This document shows, piece by piece, positions 34,826 to 43,027 of a DNA stretch of 64,000 nucleotides. Position numbers and translations under genes: made by a program. The DNA is taken from the NCBI GenBank assembly GCA_020848545.1, contig JADLHZ010000044.1, positions 186,001 through 250,000 of the forward strand, read 5' to 3'. The DNA comes from Deltaproteobacteria bacterium. GTDB taxonomy: Bacteria; Myxococcota; JADLHZ01. The notes beneath the pieces were generated by a model. It was not told the origin of the DNA and did not search any database. It was given only the letters and a program-made list of their open reading frames with translations. Position 1 is the stretch's first letter. Each line of letters begins with the position of its first letter.

Positions 34826-35218
34826 TTAGTCGTCGTGTGCGTCCGATGCGGCGATCGCGCGAAGCTCCTCGGTCGACATCGTCGCTGCAGCCTTGAGGTC
34901 GCGTTGCAGCACGAGCTCGCGACGTCTCGCTTCGTCGGCTTCGCCTTCGGCGTGCCCCGGCTTGCCGTAAGCGCGGTCGAGGATGGAGTTGGCCGCGGCG
35001 ATGCGAACCCGTGCGTCGTCGTCTTCGAGCGATTCCGCGAGCACTGCGATGGCGCGGTCGGTGTGTTGGAGCGCGAGCTCGCGAAGGTAAGCCGTGCGCT
35101 TCGGGCGCCCGCCGGGATTGCCGCTCTGACCGGGCACGAAGCGTCCTGATCCGTTCCTGTTCTGAGGCGCCGCTGCTCGTCGGGGAGCAGCGGTCGGCGC
35201 CTTTGGTCGTGCAGTCAT
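34826..35218 (-). CDS. DUF5681 domain protein, small-terminase-like
   Basis: A 130-residue protein. The N-terminal NGSGRFVPGQSGNPGGRPK is the signature of DUF5681, found in phage and mobile-element proteins and often near terminase genes. The rest is helical with an ARVRIAAANSILDRAYGKPGHAEGE segment resembling the HTH-and-linker of small terminases. No large terminase is present. Its ATG overlaps the stop of the frame that crosses attR (ATGA at 35215-35218), so translation depends on what is read from there. A TerS-like role (packaging redirection) is an inference. Confidence 0.7.
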   Translation of the reverse strand: MTARPKAPTAAPRRAAAPQNRNGSGRFVPGQSGNPGGRPKRTAYLRELALQHTDRAIAVLAESLEDDDARVRIAAANSILDRAYGKPGHAEGEADEARRRELVLQRDLKAAATMSTEELRAIAASDAHDD

Positions 35219-35508
35219 CGGGCGCCCCTGGTTATGGCAGCGAGAGCCGTACGCAGAGCGTGCTCGAGCTCGTCGACGTCGCCGGCGGCGTGGGCACGCT
35301 GCGCGGCCGCGAGCGCGTCAGCGATTTCGTCGGTTGCTACAGTGCTACAGTGAGCGTCGCCGGGAGCGCGTTCGCTTCCCTCGCCTGCTGCGCCGCCCCG
35401 CGAAATCGCGGCGTTTTCTTCCTTCGCTTCCCCTCGATTCCCCTCGGCACCGCTCGTTCGAATCCCGTAGGGGTCACCATTTTTTTCCGGCGTCACCGGT
35501 GGCAGCAC
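35215..35508 (-). CDS. ORF crossing attR, in frame with integrase in the circle
   Basis: A 97-codon frame starting at a GTG in host DNA (35508), reading through the attR core as GDPYGIRT, then 79 codons (SGAEGNRGEAKEENAA..., DALAAAQRAHAAGDVDELEHAL) inside the island. The island part has no ATG, GTG or TTG in frame, so it cannot start by itself. In the excised circle the integrase frame enters it in the same phase through the same core, giving a 515-residue product. The stop overlaps the DUF5681 start. Confidence 0.55.
   Translation of the reverse strand: MLPPVTPEKNGDPYGIRTSGAEGNRGEAKEENAAISRGGAAGEGSERAPGDAHCSTVATDEIADALAAAQRAHAAGDVDELEHALRTALAAITRGAR
35336..35351 (-). promoter_or_regulatory. 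Candidate integrase arm sites, right end
   Basis: GCTACAGT twice in tandem, the reverse complement of the ACTGTAGC motif at 23326, lying 104 bp inside the attR core. In the circle the two pairs would flank the core in opposite orientation. Confidence 0.45.
35456..35479 (+). repeat. attR core, 24-bp direct repeat
   Basis: Exact copy of 23270-23293, the tRNA-Glu 3' end including CCA, followed by a T run (35480-35486) that was probably the tRNA terminator before insertion. Confidence 0.95.
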
Positions 35509-35511
35509 GCG

Positions 35512-35706
35512 TTGATCGCCACGAGCACGTTCCTCGGCTTCGCGTCGTTCATCCAGATCGATCGCCGCTACACCGTCGACGTGCTCAACTCGATCGTGAT
35601 CGTGGGACTGTTGCTCTGCGTGTACGTGCGGGAGATGGGGCGAGAAGGCGTACTTCGATCGCTAGGGCGCACCAGCTCGCGCACCTGGCTTCTTCACTTC
35701 TTGTAG
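35512..35706 (+). CDS. Possible small membrane protein
   Basis: A 64-residue frame from a TTG (MIATSTFLGFASFIQIDRRYTVDVLNSIVIVGLLLCVYVREMGRE...) with one or two hydrophobic stretches. It starts 32 bp after attR, so it was downstream of tRNA-Glu before insertion. No ribosome site is evident, and it overlaps the convergent gene end by 13 bp. Doubtful. Confidence 0.3.
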   Translation: MIATSTFLGFASFIQIDRRYTVDVLNSIVIVGLLLCVYVREMGREGVLRSLGRTSSRTWLLHFL

Positions 35707-37235
35707 TAAGAGTAGATGAACCACGCGCCTTCCGGGGGGCCGTAGCGGCCGAGGCCGAGGTGCCGCTCTTCTACGGCGATCCCAAGCGCGAACGGATAAC
35801 GGAACGCCGGATCTGTGCAGTCGTACATGACGTACTTATAGCGTCCGACGTGGTTCTCGCCCGTGCCGTCCGTTCGCCACTCGTGCTTCTCGACGCCGAG
35901 CGGCTTGCACTTGGTCTTCGGCCAGCTACCCGCGATGTAGGCCTTGGCGACGCTGGCGAGCGCCGGGTCTTTGCCCCCGAGCGTCGTGCCTTCTTTGGCG
36001 AAGCGCGTGAGCAGCGGTGCCTTTTTCTTCAGCAGCTTGGCGAAGGTCGCGACGTATTCTTCGATCTCTTTTCCGAGCGCCGGCACGTCGGCGTTGACCG
36101 GCAGATTGAGCGCCTTGCCGTACGCGAGGAAGCGACCGATACGGGCTTGCAGCTTCTTCTTCGCGTACTCCGGCGCGTCCTTCGCGGCGAGCACGTCCGT
36201 GCCGTCGTCCGGCCGATAGTCGTTGTTGTAGCCGTCTTCGGTCGGCTTCAAGAGCCGCATGAACTCCTCGACGTGTTTCTTCGGGTCGAGCGGCACCGTG
36301 CGCGCGAAGAGCTCTTTGTGGCGTGAGACGACGTCGGCGATCGTACGCGGGCAGTACGCGCACTTCGGCGTGCGTTCGAGCGGTGGGAGCTCCGGGAACT
36401 TCGCTTTCAACGCCGCGTCCGCTTTCGCCCAAGCCGCGAGCACCTTCTCGAACTCTGGCACAGCCTCTGGCTCGGTTTCGTGCGGCGGCGGCAACGACGT
36501 CGAGTCGCCGAGCGCAAAAGCGAGCGTGAATTGCAGGTTCATCGCCTTCAGCTCACGCAGCGGCTTCACCACCTCTTCGAAGGCTTCGTAGGTCCAATCG
36601 TCGACGAAGTGTTTCTCGTTGATGACGTTGAGGTCGGTGTAGCCGGTGATGGTCGCCTTGTAGCCTCCGCCTTCGACCGATGTGATGGTCGCGGGCAGGA
36701 AGCCGTTCGAGACGTAGCGCACCTTGGCGCCAGCCTTGTATTTCATCTGCGAAGGATCCCACGTGCCTTTGATGTCGCCGAGCGCGATGCGCGACTCGAC
36801 GCCGCCGCTCGTGTAGCTCCAGCTGTACGGCCCCGCGCTCCAAAGCTTGGCGACGAATCTCTCCGGATCGCTCGCGCGCTGAACGTAGACCCAGTCTCCT
36901 GACTTGTAGCCGGCCTGCGCCGCCGCGGCCTTCATCTCCTGATCTTTCTTCTCTGCCGCTTCCTGCTCGGGCGGTACGCGAAGATCGGTCTCGACGAGCC
37001 AGGCGTCATAGGGCGCTGCCCAGCCGTCATAGTGGACGAGGTAGCCCTTCTTGGCGTCGCAGCGCACGACGGTCGCTTTCGCCCACTCTGCGTCTTTCTT
37101 TGCCTGGATGCGTTGTTCGCGCCGAAACAGCGCACAGTTTGTCGCTGCCGAGGCGGAGTTGATGAGCGCCAGTGACAAGCACGCGACGGCGCTCGCGGAC
37201 GCGATGAGAGTGCCGAGGAAACGACGGTGAGGCAT
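35694..37235 (-). CDS. Secreted protein with Tudor-knot-like domains
   Basis: A 513-residue protein with a signal peptide (MPHRRFLGTLIASASAVACLSLALINSASA). After it, KATVVRCDAKKGYLVHYDGWAAPYDAWL closely follows the Tudor-knot/chromo-barrel pattern (VHY-x-GW-x3-x-D-x-W) that is typical in eukaryotic chromatin proteins. A second barrel-like stretch (GAKVRYVSNGFLPATITSVEGGGYKATITGYTDLNVINEKHF) occurs near residues 165-210. The C-terminal half contains CAYCP and paired Cys (TKCKPLG, YDCTDP) suggesting disulphides. Secretion makes a histone-type ligand unlikely; the barrel may bind another polymer. An ATG at 37244 is an alternative start. Confidence 0.65.
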   Translation of the reverse strand: MPHRRFLGTLIASASAVACLSLALINSASAATNCALFRREQRIQAKKDAEWAKATVVRCDAKKGYLVHYDGWAAPYDAWLVETDLRVPPEQEAAEKKDQEMKAAAAQAGYKSGDWVYVQRASDPERFVAKLWSAGPYSWSYTSGGVESRIALGDIKGTWDPSQMKYKAGAKVRYVSNGFLPATITSVEGGGYKATITGYTDLNVINEKHFVDDWTYEAFEEVVKPLRELKAMNLQFTLAFALGDSTSLPPPHETEPEAVPEFEKVLAAWAKADAALKAKFPELPPLERTPKCAYCPRTIADVVSRHKELFARTVPLDPKKHVEEFMRLLKPTEDGYNNDYRPDDGTDVLAAKDAPEYAKKKLQARIGRFLAYGKALNLPVNADVPALGKEIEEYVATFAKLLKKKAPLLTRFAKEGTTLGGKDPALASVAKAYIAGSWPKTKCKPLGVEKHEWRTDGTGENHVGRYKYVMYDCTDPAFRYPFALGIAVEERHLGLGRYGPPEGAWFIYSYYKK

Positions 37236-37380
37236 GACGATCATGAGCGAATGCTTGCCGATTGCTCCCGGCGATCAAGAAAAATGTCCGCCTGAAGCGC
37301 GACTTCAGCGCGCGAGCCGCACACGAATCCGATGCCCGGCGCGACAACGGCGTGCTCCACTGCGGAGGTCCACTGAGCGA

Positions 37381-40300
37381 TCAGGGCACGACGAAGGCCT
37401 GCAGTGTCCCGGGTTCGTCGAGCAAGACTTCCACCGAACCTTTCGCGGCGTCTGTCGTCGGCTGCGTCGCTGCGAGTGGGTCGATCTTCACGATGAAACG
37501 CTCGCCGGTCGACGAGCCCGTCGAAAAAGAGCCGTCGTCGTCGGCCGGGACCTCGTGCCACGTGGTCTCGTAGCGGATGAGGTCGAAAGCCTGGCCGTCC
37601 GCATTCGTCAGGCGCGGCAGAAAGCGCGGATCATCGAGCGGATCGGCCGCGATTTCGTCGGAGCGATAGAGACGGCGTACTTGCTTGAACACGTGAACTT
37701 TGGAAGCTGCGAGCGCCCCGACCAACGTCGCATGGCTCTTGCGGCGGTTGAGAGGAAGGGAGACGACGAGCCCGCGTCCGGCGTTCAGGTCGAGGCCTCC
37801 GCGATCGAAGCCGGCGAGCACGCCAGCCCCCGGCGAGAGGAGCGGGCCAAAGCGGTTGAACAGTCGGAGACGGGCACCAAGGGTGGGGGGGTCGCTCGGC
37901 CCTGACATGCGATGGGCTTTCTCGAAGCCATCGACGAGCCACGCGTTCGAGATCTCGTCGAGCCCCGACGGAAGTGCGAGCCCGGATCTGCGGAGCGCGT
38001 TCCAGAAGTCTTGGTCGCGCGACTGCGCCTCGGGAAACGCGGGCCGCATGATGACACTCTTCGTGCCGAGGTTCGTACCGAAGAGCCCGACGTCGGGCTC
38101 GACGATGCCGCTGCCGAACGCGCGGACCTTCGACGTTCCTGTCTGGCGTACGGCGAATGCGAACGGGCGCTGTTCTTGATACTGACCATACCAGAGGCTG
38201 AGGACACGGCTCTCCGCGTGGAGAATTGCCCAATCGGGGATCTCGTCGCCGTTGAGATCTCGGACGACGAGCGAGCTCGGTGCGAGGCCACTGGACGTCA
38301 AGAACACCGACGGCGCCGCGAACGTTCCCGTGGGGAGCCCGTTCGCGCTTTGTCCTCTCAGCAGCATGATCTCGCGTTTGTTCAGGGTGAACGCGACGAG
38401 ATCGAGCGTGCCGTCCAAGTCGGCATCAGTGACGAACACCGCACCGGGCGTCGAGACTTGCGGGTGACCCGGGTACGCGACTTCCGGAGCGAAGGTACCG
38501 TTCGGTACGCCCGACACTCCCTGGCCGAGGCTCACCGTGATCTGACCGTTCGTCGTACCTCCGGATGAAACGAGATCGAGATAGCCATCGCGGTTGAGAT
38601 CGATCGCGGTGGGATACACGCGCAGCTGAGCCCCCGACAGCGTCGTTGGCGCGGCGAACAATCCGTTCCCAGTGCCGAGCAGGAGCGCTGACGGCGGTAC
38701 ACCAAAGACGGCCGTCTGCCTGAAGATGATGTCAGTGAGGTTATCGCCGTTGAAGTCGCCTACCACCGTCGCGGTGGATCGCGCCGCGCCCGTGGCGATC
38801 GTCGACAACGACGCGAACGTACCGTCGCCTCGCCCGCCGGTCTGATTTCCCAGATAGAGCAGGATCCCCGTTGTCGAGCTTCGCGTCGCGAGGATGTCGA
38901 GGACGCCGTCGTTCGAGACGTCAGCGAGACGCAGAGAATTGACCGCGGTTGGTAGCGTGATGGTCGAAGACGCGGCGAAGCTCGCAGCGCCCGAAGAAAG
39001 GGCGACGATGAGCTCCGTGCCGCGGACGAGCACGAGATCCGTCAACCCGTCATCGTTGAGATCGTCCGCCTCTAGTTGGCTGACCACCGCGCCCCCGGCG
39101 AAGCTCACGACGTCGCTCTGGAACCCTCCGGTCGCGAGTCCCTGGCTACCCGCGCCGAGCCGCACGCGAATTTCGCCTATGAAGCCCGTTGGGCCGAGCG
39201 GCGAAGGCCCCGCGTACGCGAGATCGGGCACGCCATCGCCGTTGAAATCGCCTGTCCGAAGGCGCGCTTGCCCAAGCGAATAGACGTCGTGCTCGAGCTC
39301 GAAGGCGCGTTCGTCGGCGAAGTAAGAGTTGGTCGCCGCCGGCCGCTGGCTGGAGCGCAACGCGCTGACGAACAAGTTCGGCCCGATGACATAAGGATCA
39401 CGTCGCGCGAACGCGACGTCGGGTACGTCGTCGGAGTTCAAGTACGCCACGGCCGCGTCGTAGGCGCGATACGGACTTGTGAAGAAGGGCACGGCCGGCG
39501 CCAAGTTGATCCCACGACCGAAGTAGCATTCCACTCCGTTGGTCGTCGAAGCGATCACCGTCTCGGTCGCAATCAAATCGTCGAACCCGTCCGCGTTCAC
39601 ATCCACCGCGTTCAAGGACCCTTGCGCCTGCGGACCGTGTAGCGTGTCGCGCATCACGAAATACGGCGGCGTCGTCTGCCCGGTCAGGGTGAGCAGCTCT
39701 CGCTCGCGGGCGGCGGCCAAGTCGGGCGTCCCGTCTGCGTCGATGTCCAAGACCGCCAGTGCGAACGGATCGTTGCCCGGCAGCACCGGCACCACGTGCG
39801 GGATTAGTGCTGGGCTCGGGCCGCTCAGATCGTTGAGAAGGACGGTGATCGGTGCGATGTCGTCGCCTGCGACGATGAGGTCGAGGTCTGCATCGGCGTC
39901 CACGCGGCTGACGACGACCTTGCTGGCCCGTGCCGCCACCTGGATCTGGGTCAGGAAGGTGAGGTTGTACGAAGGGATCGGCCCCGGTGCCGCAGCACCC
40001 ACGAATACCGCGACCGCTCCGGTCAGTGTGGCGACAGCGAGATCCGGATAGCTGTCTCCGTTGAGATTCGCGACGACGAACCCGCCGATCGGATCCGTGA
40101 GCGGCGCCAACGAGAACTCCTCGGCAGGCTCGATGAAGCTGTTGCGCGTCAGCCCATCGTTTCCAGTGCCCTTGAGGTACCAGAGTCTTGCGTCGTCCGC
40201 CGCCATCAAGACGTCGAGCAATCCGTCGCCGCCAAGATCGTAAAGGCCCATGGTTGTCGCGGTGACGAGAGGATTGCCGCAGTCCCCGGACGGATTCGCG

Positions 40301-42585
40301 CAGTACCAATGCTGAGGTGATCTCAAGAAGGTGCCGTTACCGATGCCAGCTGTTCCCTGACCGATGTACATTTCCACCGTCGTGCCGTAGCGCTGCGTGG
40401 CGAGGACATCGGTGATGCCGTCACCGGTGAGATCGGCCGCAGTGGTGATCATCGATGCCTGGTCTTCATAGACATAGTTGTAGTCGCTCGGGCCGGTCGG
40501 GCCGAGTGAGTCGAGCGTGTATTGGCCGTCATTCGGAGGGTCGAACGAGGGCTGGGCCGGCCGCGGGAAGAAGCGCTCGATCGGAGTCGACTCGCTCTGG
40601 GTGTACTTGCTGTCACGGGCTTTGATCTTGAGCTCGACCGAGCCCGCAGCGCGGATGCGATCGGCGGTCGGGTTCCACACAAAGACATGCTCGACACCAA
40701 TCGGTGAGCTGCGGAGAGCTCGGGTGTCTTCACTGAGCGGCGTCGGATATTCGGGGCACGGGCCGAAGGGGCCTCCGTCGAACGACAGCTCGAAGCTCAC
40801 GTCGACGGGATGGGACTCGTCGTCATAGACCTTGTACCGGATCGTGACCGGCCCGGAGCCGTCGGAGTCGATGAGCCGGTCGAATTCGACGTTGTCGACG
40901 CGCGCCGCATTCTGATTGCGGATCTCGCACAGCCTCGTCGGCGTCGACCAAGGCCCGTAGTGGGGCACGCCGGCCGAATGATCGATGGCCCGAACGCGCA
41001 CGCGCGTGTTCTTCGAGAGGTTGTACCCGACGCCCTGCGGGGTCCGTGGACTGCCGGGTGCCGGATCCGCGGCGCTATTCCACATGACGAGATGTGTGGC
41101 GCCGGCAGGGCTCGTGGCCAGGTCGTTCACGTTGCTGAGGACGAGCGCGGCGTCGCGGAACGCGCAGTCGCCTACAGGCGGAAGTAGGCCCGTGCAGCCC
41201 GTGGGGCCGGTGGCGCCACAATCGCTCGGTTCGGCGAATTGCACCTCGAGGTCTGCCGGATCGGACGCGGCGTCCTCGATCGACACGGAGATCGCGATGT
41301 CGTATTTTGGATCGCTGCTGACCCCGACGATCGCTCCCGTCGGCGCCTTGTTCCCGACCGCGCCGGTGCTGACGTAGACGACCTCGCTCGTCAGACCGGC
41401 GCTGTCGGTGAGCTGCGCGCGGACGCGGATGTCGCTCTCGTAACCGAGCACCTCGACTGGTGCGCCCGCTCCGTTGGTCGTGTCGATGCTTTCTTTCGAC
41501 AGCGCGTTCATCGGCTGCGCGAGCGCGTTCCAGACGATCGTGCGCGGGCCGGGCGCGAGGTTGGCGACGTCCGTCCCGTCGTCGAGCGTCATCACATGCC
41601 AGTCGTTCGGCGCGGCCGCGGTGGCGTAGTCGAGCGCGAGCGAGAGCGTCTCATCTCCTGGGGCGTTGGGGTCGCTCGCCTCGAGCGTGAATGAGATCGC
41701 GTTCATCGCGCGCGTCGCCGTCGGCAGCAGTGCGAAGCGGAGCTTCGGGGAGTTGTCCAGGAGGAACGTCGCGGACTTGGCGTACTCGGACTCCGCTCCG
41801 AATGCGTCCTCGACTTTCAGCCGCACGGCGATGTCGCCATTCGGCAGCGCGGCGCTCGTGGCCGTATGCCAGGCGAGCGGTGGTGCGGTGGAGCGCACCG
41901 ACGTCGGAAGCCCCGCGAGCGTCGCCGCGTTTCCGAAGTTTCCATCGTCGAGTGGCACCGAGACGACGGTCTGAAAGTCATCGCGCGAGTACTCGAACGC
42001 CGACACGCGCACGGGATCGTCGCTCGAGTCGGTCAGGCGCAGCGAGACCATGACGATGCCGCCGGAGCCCGTGACCTCGAGCTCCTCGATCTTTGGGGGG
42101 TCATTGCCGATCGCAAAGGGCTCGGACGCGACCGTTGCGCCGACGCCGGTCTTATCACGCGACGTCACGAGCAGAGCCAGGTCGGGGCGGTATCCTTCGC
42201 CGAGCGCGGGGCCTAAGTCGAGCGCGAGCGTGTGCTCCACGCCTCCGGGCGCAGTCGCGAACGTCGTGTCTGGCAGCGGCAAGGGGACGTCTATCCCGGC
42301 CATGCGAAGCTGTACCGAGAGCGTCGCTTCGTTCGATTCTTCGTCGAAGAGTGTCACCTTGAGGGGCACCGTTCCCGTCGTTCGGGGGATCGATGCGATC
42401 GTCACGCTCGGCGCTTGATTGGCGGGGCCCGCGACGCAGCTGCCGATGGTCGTGCTGCAGCGCCACTCGGGCGGACAGTCGCTGTCCTTTTCGCAAGCCA
42501 GCAGCGTCCCCGCGGGTACGCCCAGTTTCACGGTGCAACCGCTCACGACGCAGACGAGCCAAGCGCAGCGGATACGACGAAGCAT
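37381..42585 (-). CDS. Giant FG-GAP/VCBS-repeat lipoprotein
   Basis: A 1734-residue protein with lipobox VVSGC and a Cys-rich start (LLACEKDSDCPPEWRCSTTIGSC). Residues 65-700 look like Ig/fibronectin-type beta domains. From about 720 to 1500 at least 14 FG-GAP-type units occur, each with a calcium loop, for example DLTGDGITDVLA, DIDADGTPDLAA, DFNGDGVPDLAYA, DLNRDGYLDLVS. These build integrin-like beta-propellers. The likely role is a surface adhesin or carbohydrate-binding scaffold. Start ATG 42585 is placed at the signal peptide. It follows the secreted Tudor-like gene on the same strand, 145 bp apart. Confidence 0.88.
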   Translation of the reverse strand: MLRRIRCAWLVCVVSGCTVKLGVPAGTLLACEKDSDCPPEWRCSTTIGSCVAGPANQAPSVTIASIPRTTGTVPLKVTLFDEESNEATLSVQLRMAGIDVPLPLPDTTFATAPGGVEHTLALDLGPALGEGYRPDLALLVTSRDKTGVGATVASEPFAIGNDPPKIEELEVTGSGGIVMVSLRLTDSSDDPVRVSAFEYSRDDFQTVVSVPLDDGNFGNAATLAGLPTSVRSTAPPLAWHTATSAALPNGDIAVRLKVEDAFGAESEYAKSATFLLDNSPKLRFALLPTATRAMNAISFTLEASDPNAPGDETLSLALDYATAAAPNDWHVMTLDDGTDVANLAPGPRTIVWNALAQPMNALSKESIDTTNGAGAPVEVLGYESDIRVRAQLTDSAGLTSEVVYVSTGAVGNKAPTGAIVGVSSDPKYDIAISVSIEDAASDPADLEVQFAEPSDCGATGPTGCTGLLPPVGDCAFRDAALVLSNVNDLATSPAGATHLVMWNSAADPAPGSPRTPQGVGYNLSKNTRVRVRAIDHSAGVPHYGPWSTPTRLCEIRNQNAARVDNVEFDRLIDSDGSGPVTIRYKVYDDESHPVDVSFELSFDGGPFGPCPEYPTPLSEDTRALRSSPIGVEHVFVWNPTADRIRAAGSVELKIKARDSKYTQSESTPIERFFPRPAQPSFDPPNDGQYTLDSLGPTGPSDYNYVYEDQASMITTAADLTGDGITDVLATQRYGTTVEMYIGQGTAGIGNGTFLRSPQHWYCANPSGDCGNPLVTATTMGLYDLGGDGLLDVLMAADDARLWYLKGTGNDGLTRNSFIEPAEEFSLAPLTDPIGGFVVANLNGDSYPDLAVATLTGAVAVFVGAAAPGPIPSYNLTFLTQIQVAARASKVVVSRVDADADLDLIVAGDDIAPITVLLNDLSGPSPALIPHVVPVLPGNDPFALAVLDIDADGTPDLAAARERELLTLTGQTTPPYFVMRDTLHGPQAQGSLNAVDVNADGFDDLIATETVIASTTNGVECYFGRGINLAPAVPFFTSPYRAYDAAVAYLNSDDVPDVAFARRDPYVIGPNLFVSALRSSQRPAATNSYFADERAFELEHDVYSLGQARLRTGDFNGDGVPDLAYAGPSPLGPTGFIGEIRVRLGAGSQGLATGGFQSDVVSFAGGAVVSQLEADDLNDDGLTDLVLVRGTELIVALSSGAASFAASSTITLPTAVNSLRLADVSNDGVLDILATRSSTTGILLYLGNQTGGRGDGTFASLSTIATGAARSTATVVGDFNGDNLTDIIFRQTAVFGVPPSALLLGTGNGLFAAPTTLSGAQLRVYPTAIDLNRDGYLDLVSSGGTTNGQITVSLGQGVSGVPNGTFAPEVAYPGHPQVSTPGAVFVTDADLDGTLDLVAFTLNKREIMLLRGQSANGLPTGTFAAPSVFLTSSGLAPSSLVVRDLNGDEIPDWAILHAESRVLSLWYGQYQEQRPFAFAVRQTGTSKVRAFGSGIVEPDVGLFGTNLGTKSVIMRPAFPEAQSRDQDFWNALRRSGLALPSGLDEISNAWLVDGFEKAHRMSGPSDPPTLGARLRLFNRFGPLLSPGAGVLAGFDRGGLDLNAGRGLVVSLPLNRRKSHATLVGALAASKVHVFKQVRRLYRSDEIAADPLDDPRFLPRLTNADGQAFDLIRYETTWHEVPADDDGSFSTGSSTGERFIVKIDPLAATQPTTDAAKGSVEVLLDEPGTLQAFVVP

Positions 42586-43027
42586 CCCTGGATTTAACCA
42601 CGGTCGCGGGTCGGCCGCAGGAATTCGAGTAACCCTGCAGCGTTCGGTCTGTCGCTTGGCTCTGCGCCGGGTCGTCCGCATGGAGACGGCGAAAGGCGAA
42701 CGGATCTGGGCCGCGACCGAGGGGAACGTAGGCCCCCGCCCGCATGAGGACCGTCTGGGTCAGCGAAAACTCGAGCGAGGGCCCGCCTGTCGCGTTCACG
42801 AGCGCGCTGACGACGGCGCTCTTCGTCCAAATCTTCGTGGAGCTTCGCCGGAAAGGCCGACTCGGGATCGATCGGGAGCTCGACGAGGTGGAGCGCTGCG
42901 CTCATGGCCGTGGCGTACAGAACCGCCGGCGCAGAGGTCAACCGGAAGGCGCACGCATCGGGATCATTGGCGCAAGAGCTTCGTCGCCCAGGCTTTGGAC
43001 GCCGGCGAGTTGTGCTACGCGCGGCGC
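42586..43027. other. Gap without a supported gene
   Basis: The 442 bp between the FG-GAP lipoprotein start and the next gene contain several open frames on both strands, but none has a ribosome site or protein-like composition along its length. It probably holds the divergent promoters. Confidence 0.5.

Larger units (their letters stand above)
23270..35479. mobile_element. tRNA-Glu-integrated island, phage-satellite-like (12.2 kb)
   Basis: The ends are two identical 24-bp copies of the tRNA-Glu 3' end. Contents in order: tyrosine integrase, two AlpA/excisionase-like HTH proteins, SF3 helicase, Toprim primase, XRE regulators, an HTH protein on the opposite strand, a HicB/HicA-like pair, RHH-like protein with a serine recombinase, unknown genes, a wHTH-HEPN protein, an S74 tail-type protein and a DUF5681 protein. 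Capsid, portal, large terminase and lysis genes are absent. Size and gene set are those of PICI-like satellites, but no member of that group was aligned here. Confidence 0.85.

Noticed and set aside
23270-35479. Search for a CRISPR array or retron in the island
   Set aside because: No regularly spaced repeats, no reverse transcriptase and no Cas-like protein are present.
42594-42941. Leftward frame in the gap before the tail-anchored protein
   Set aside because: Arg/Pro-rich throughout, no ribosome site, and it shifts composition midway; looks like a non-coding frame.
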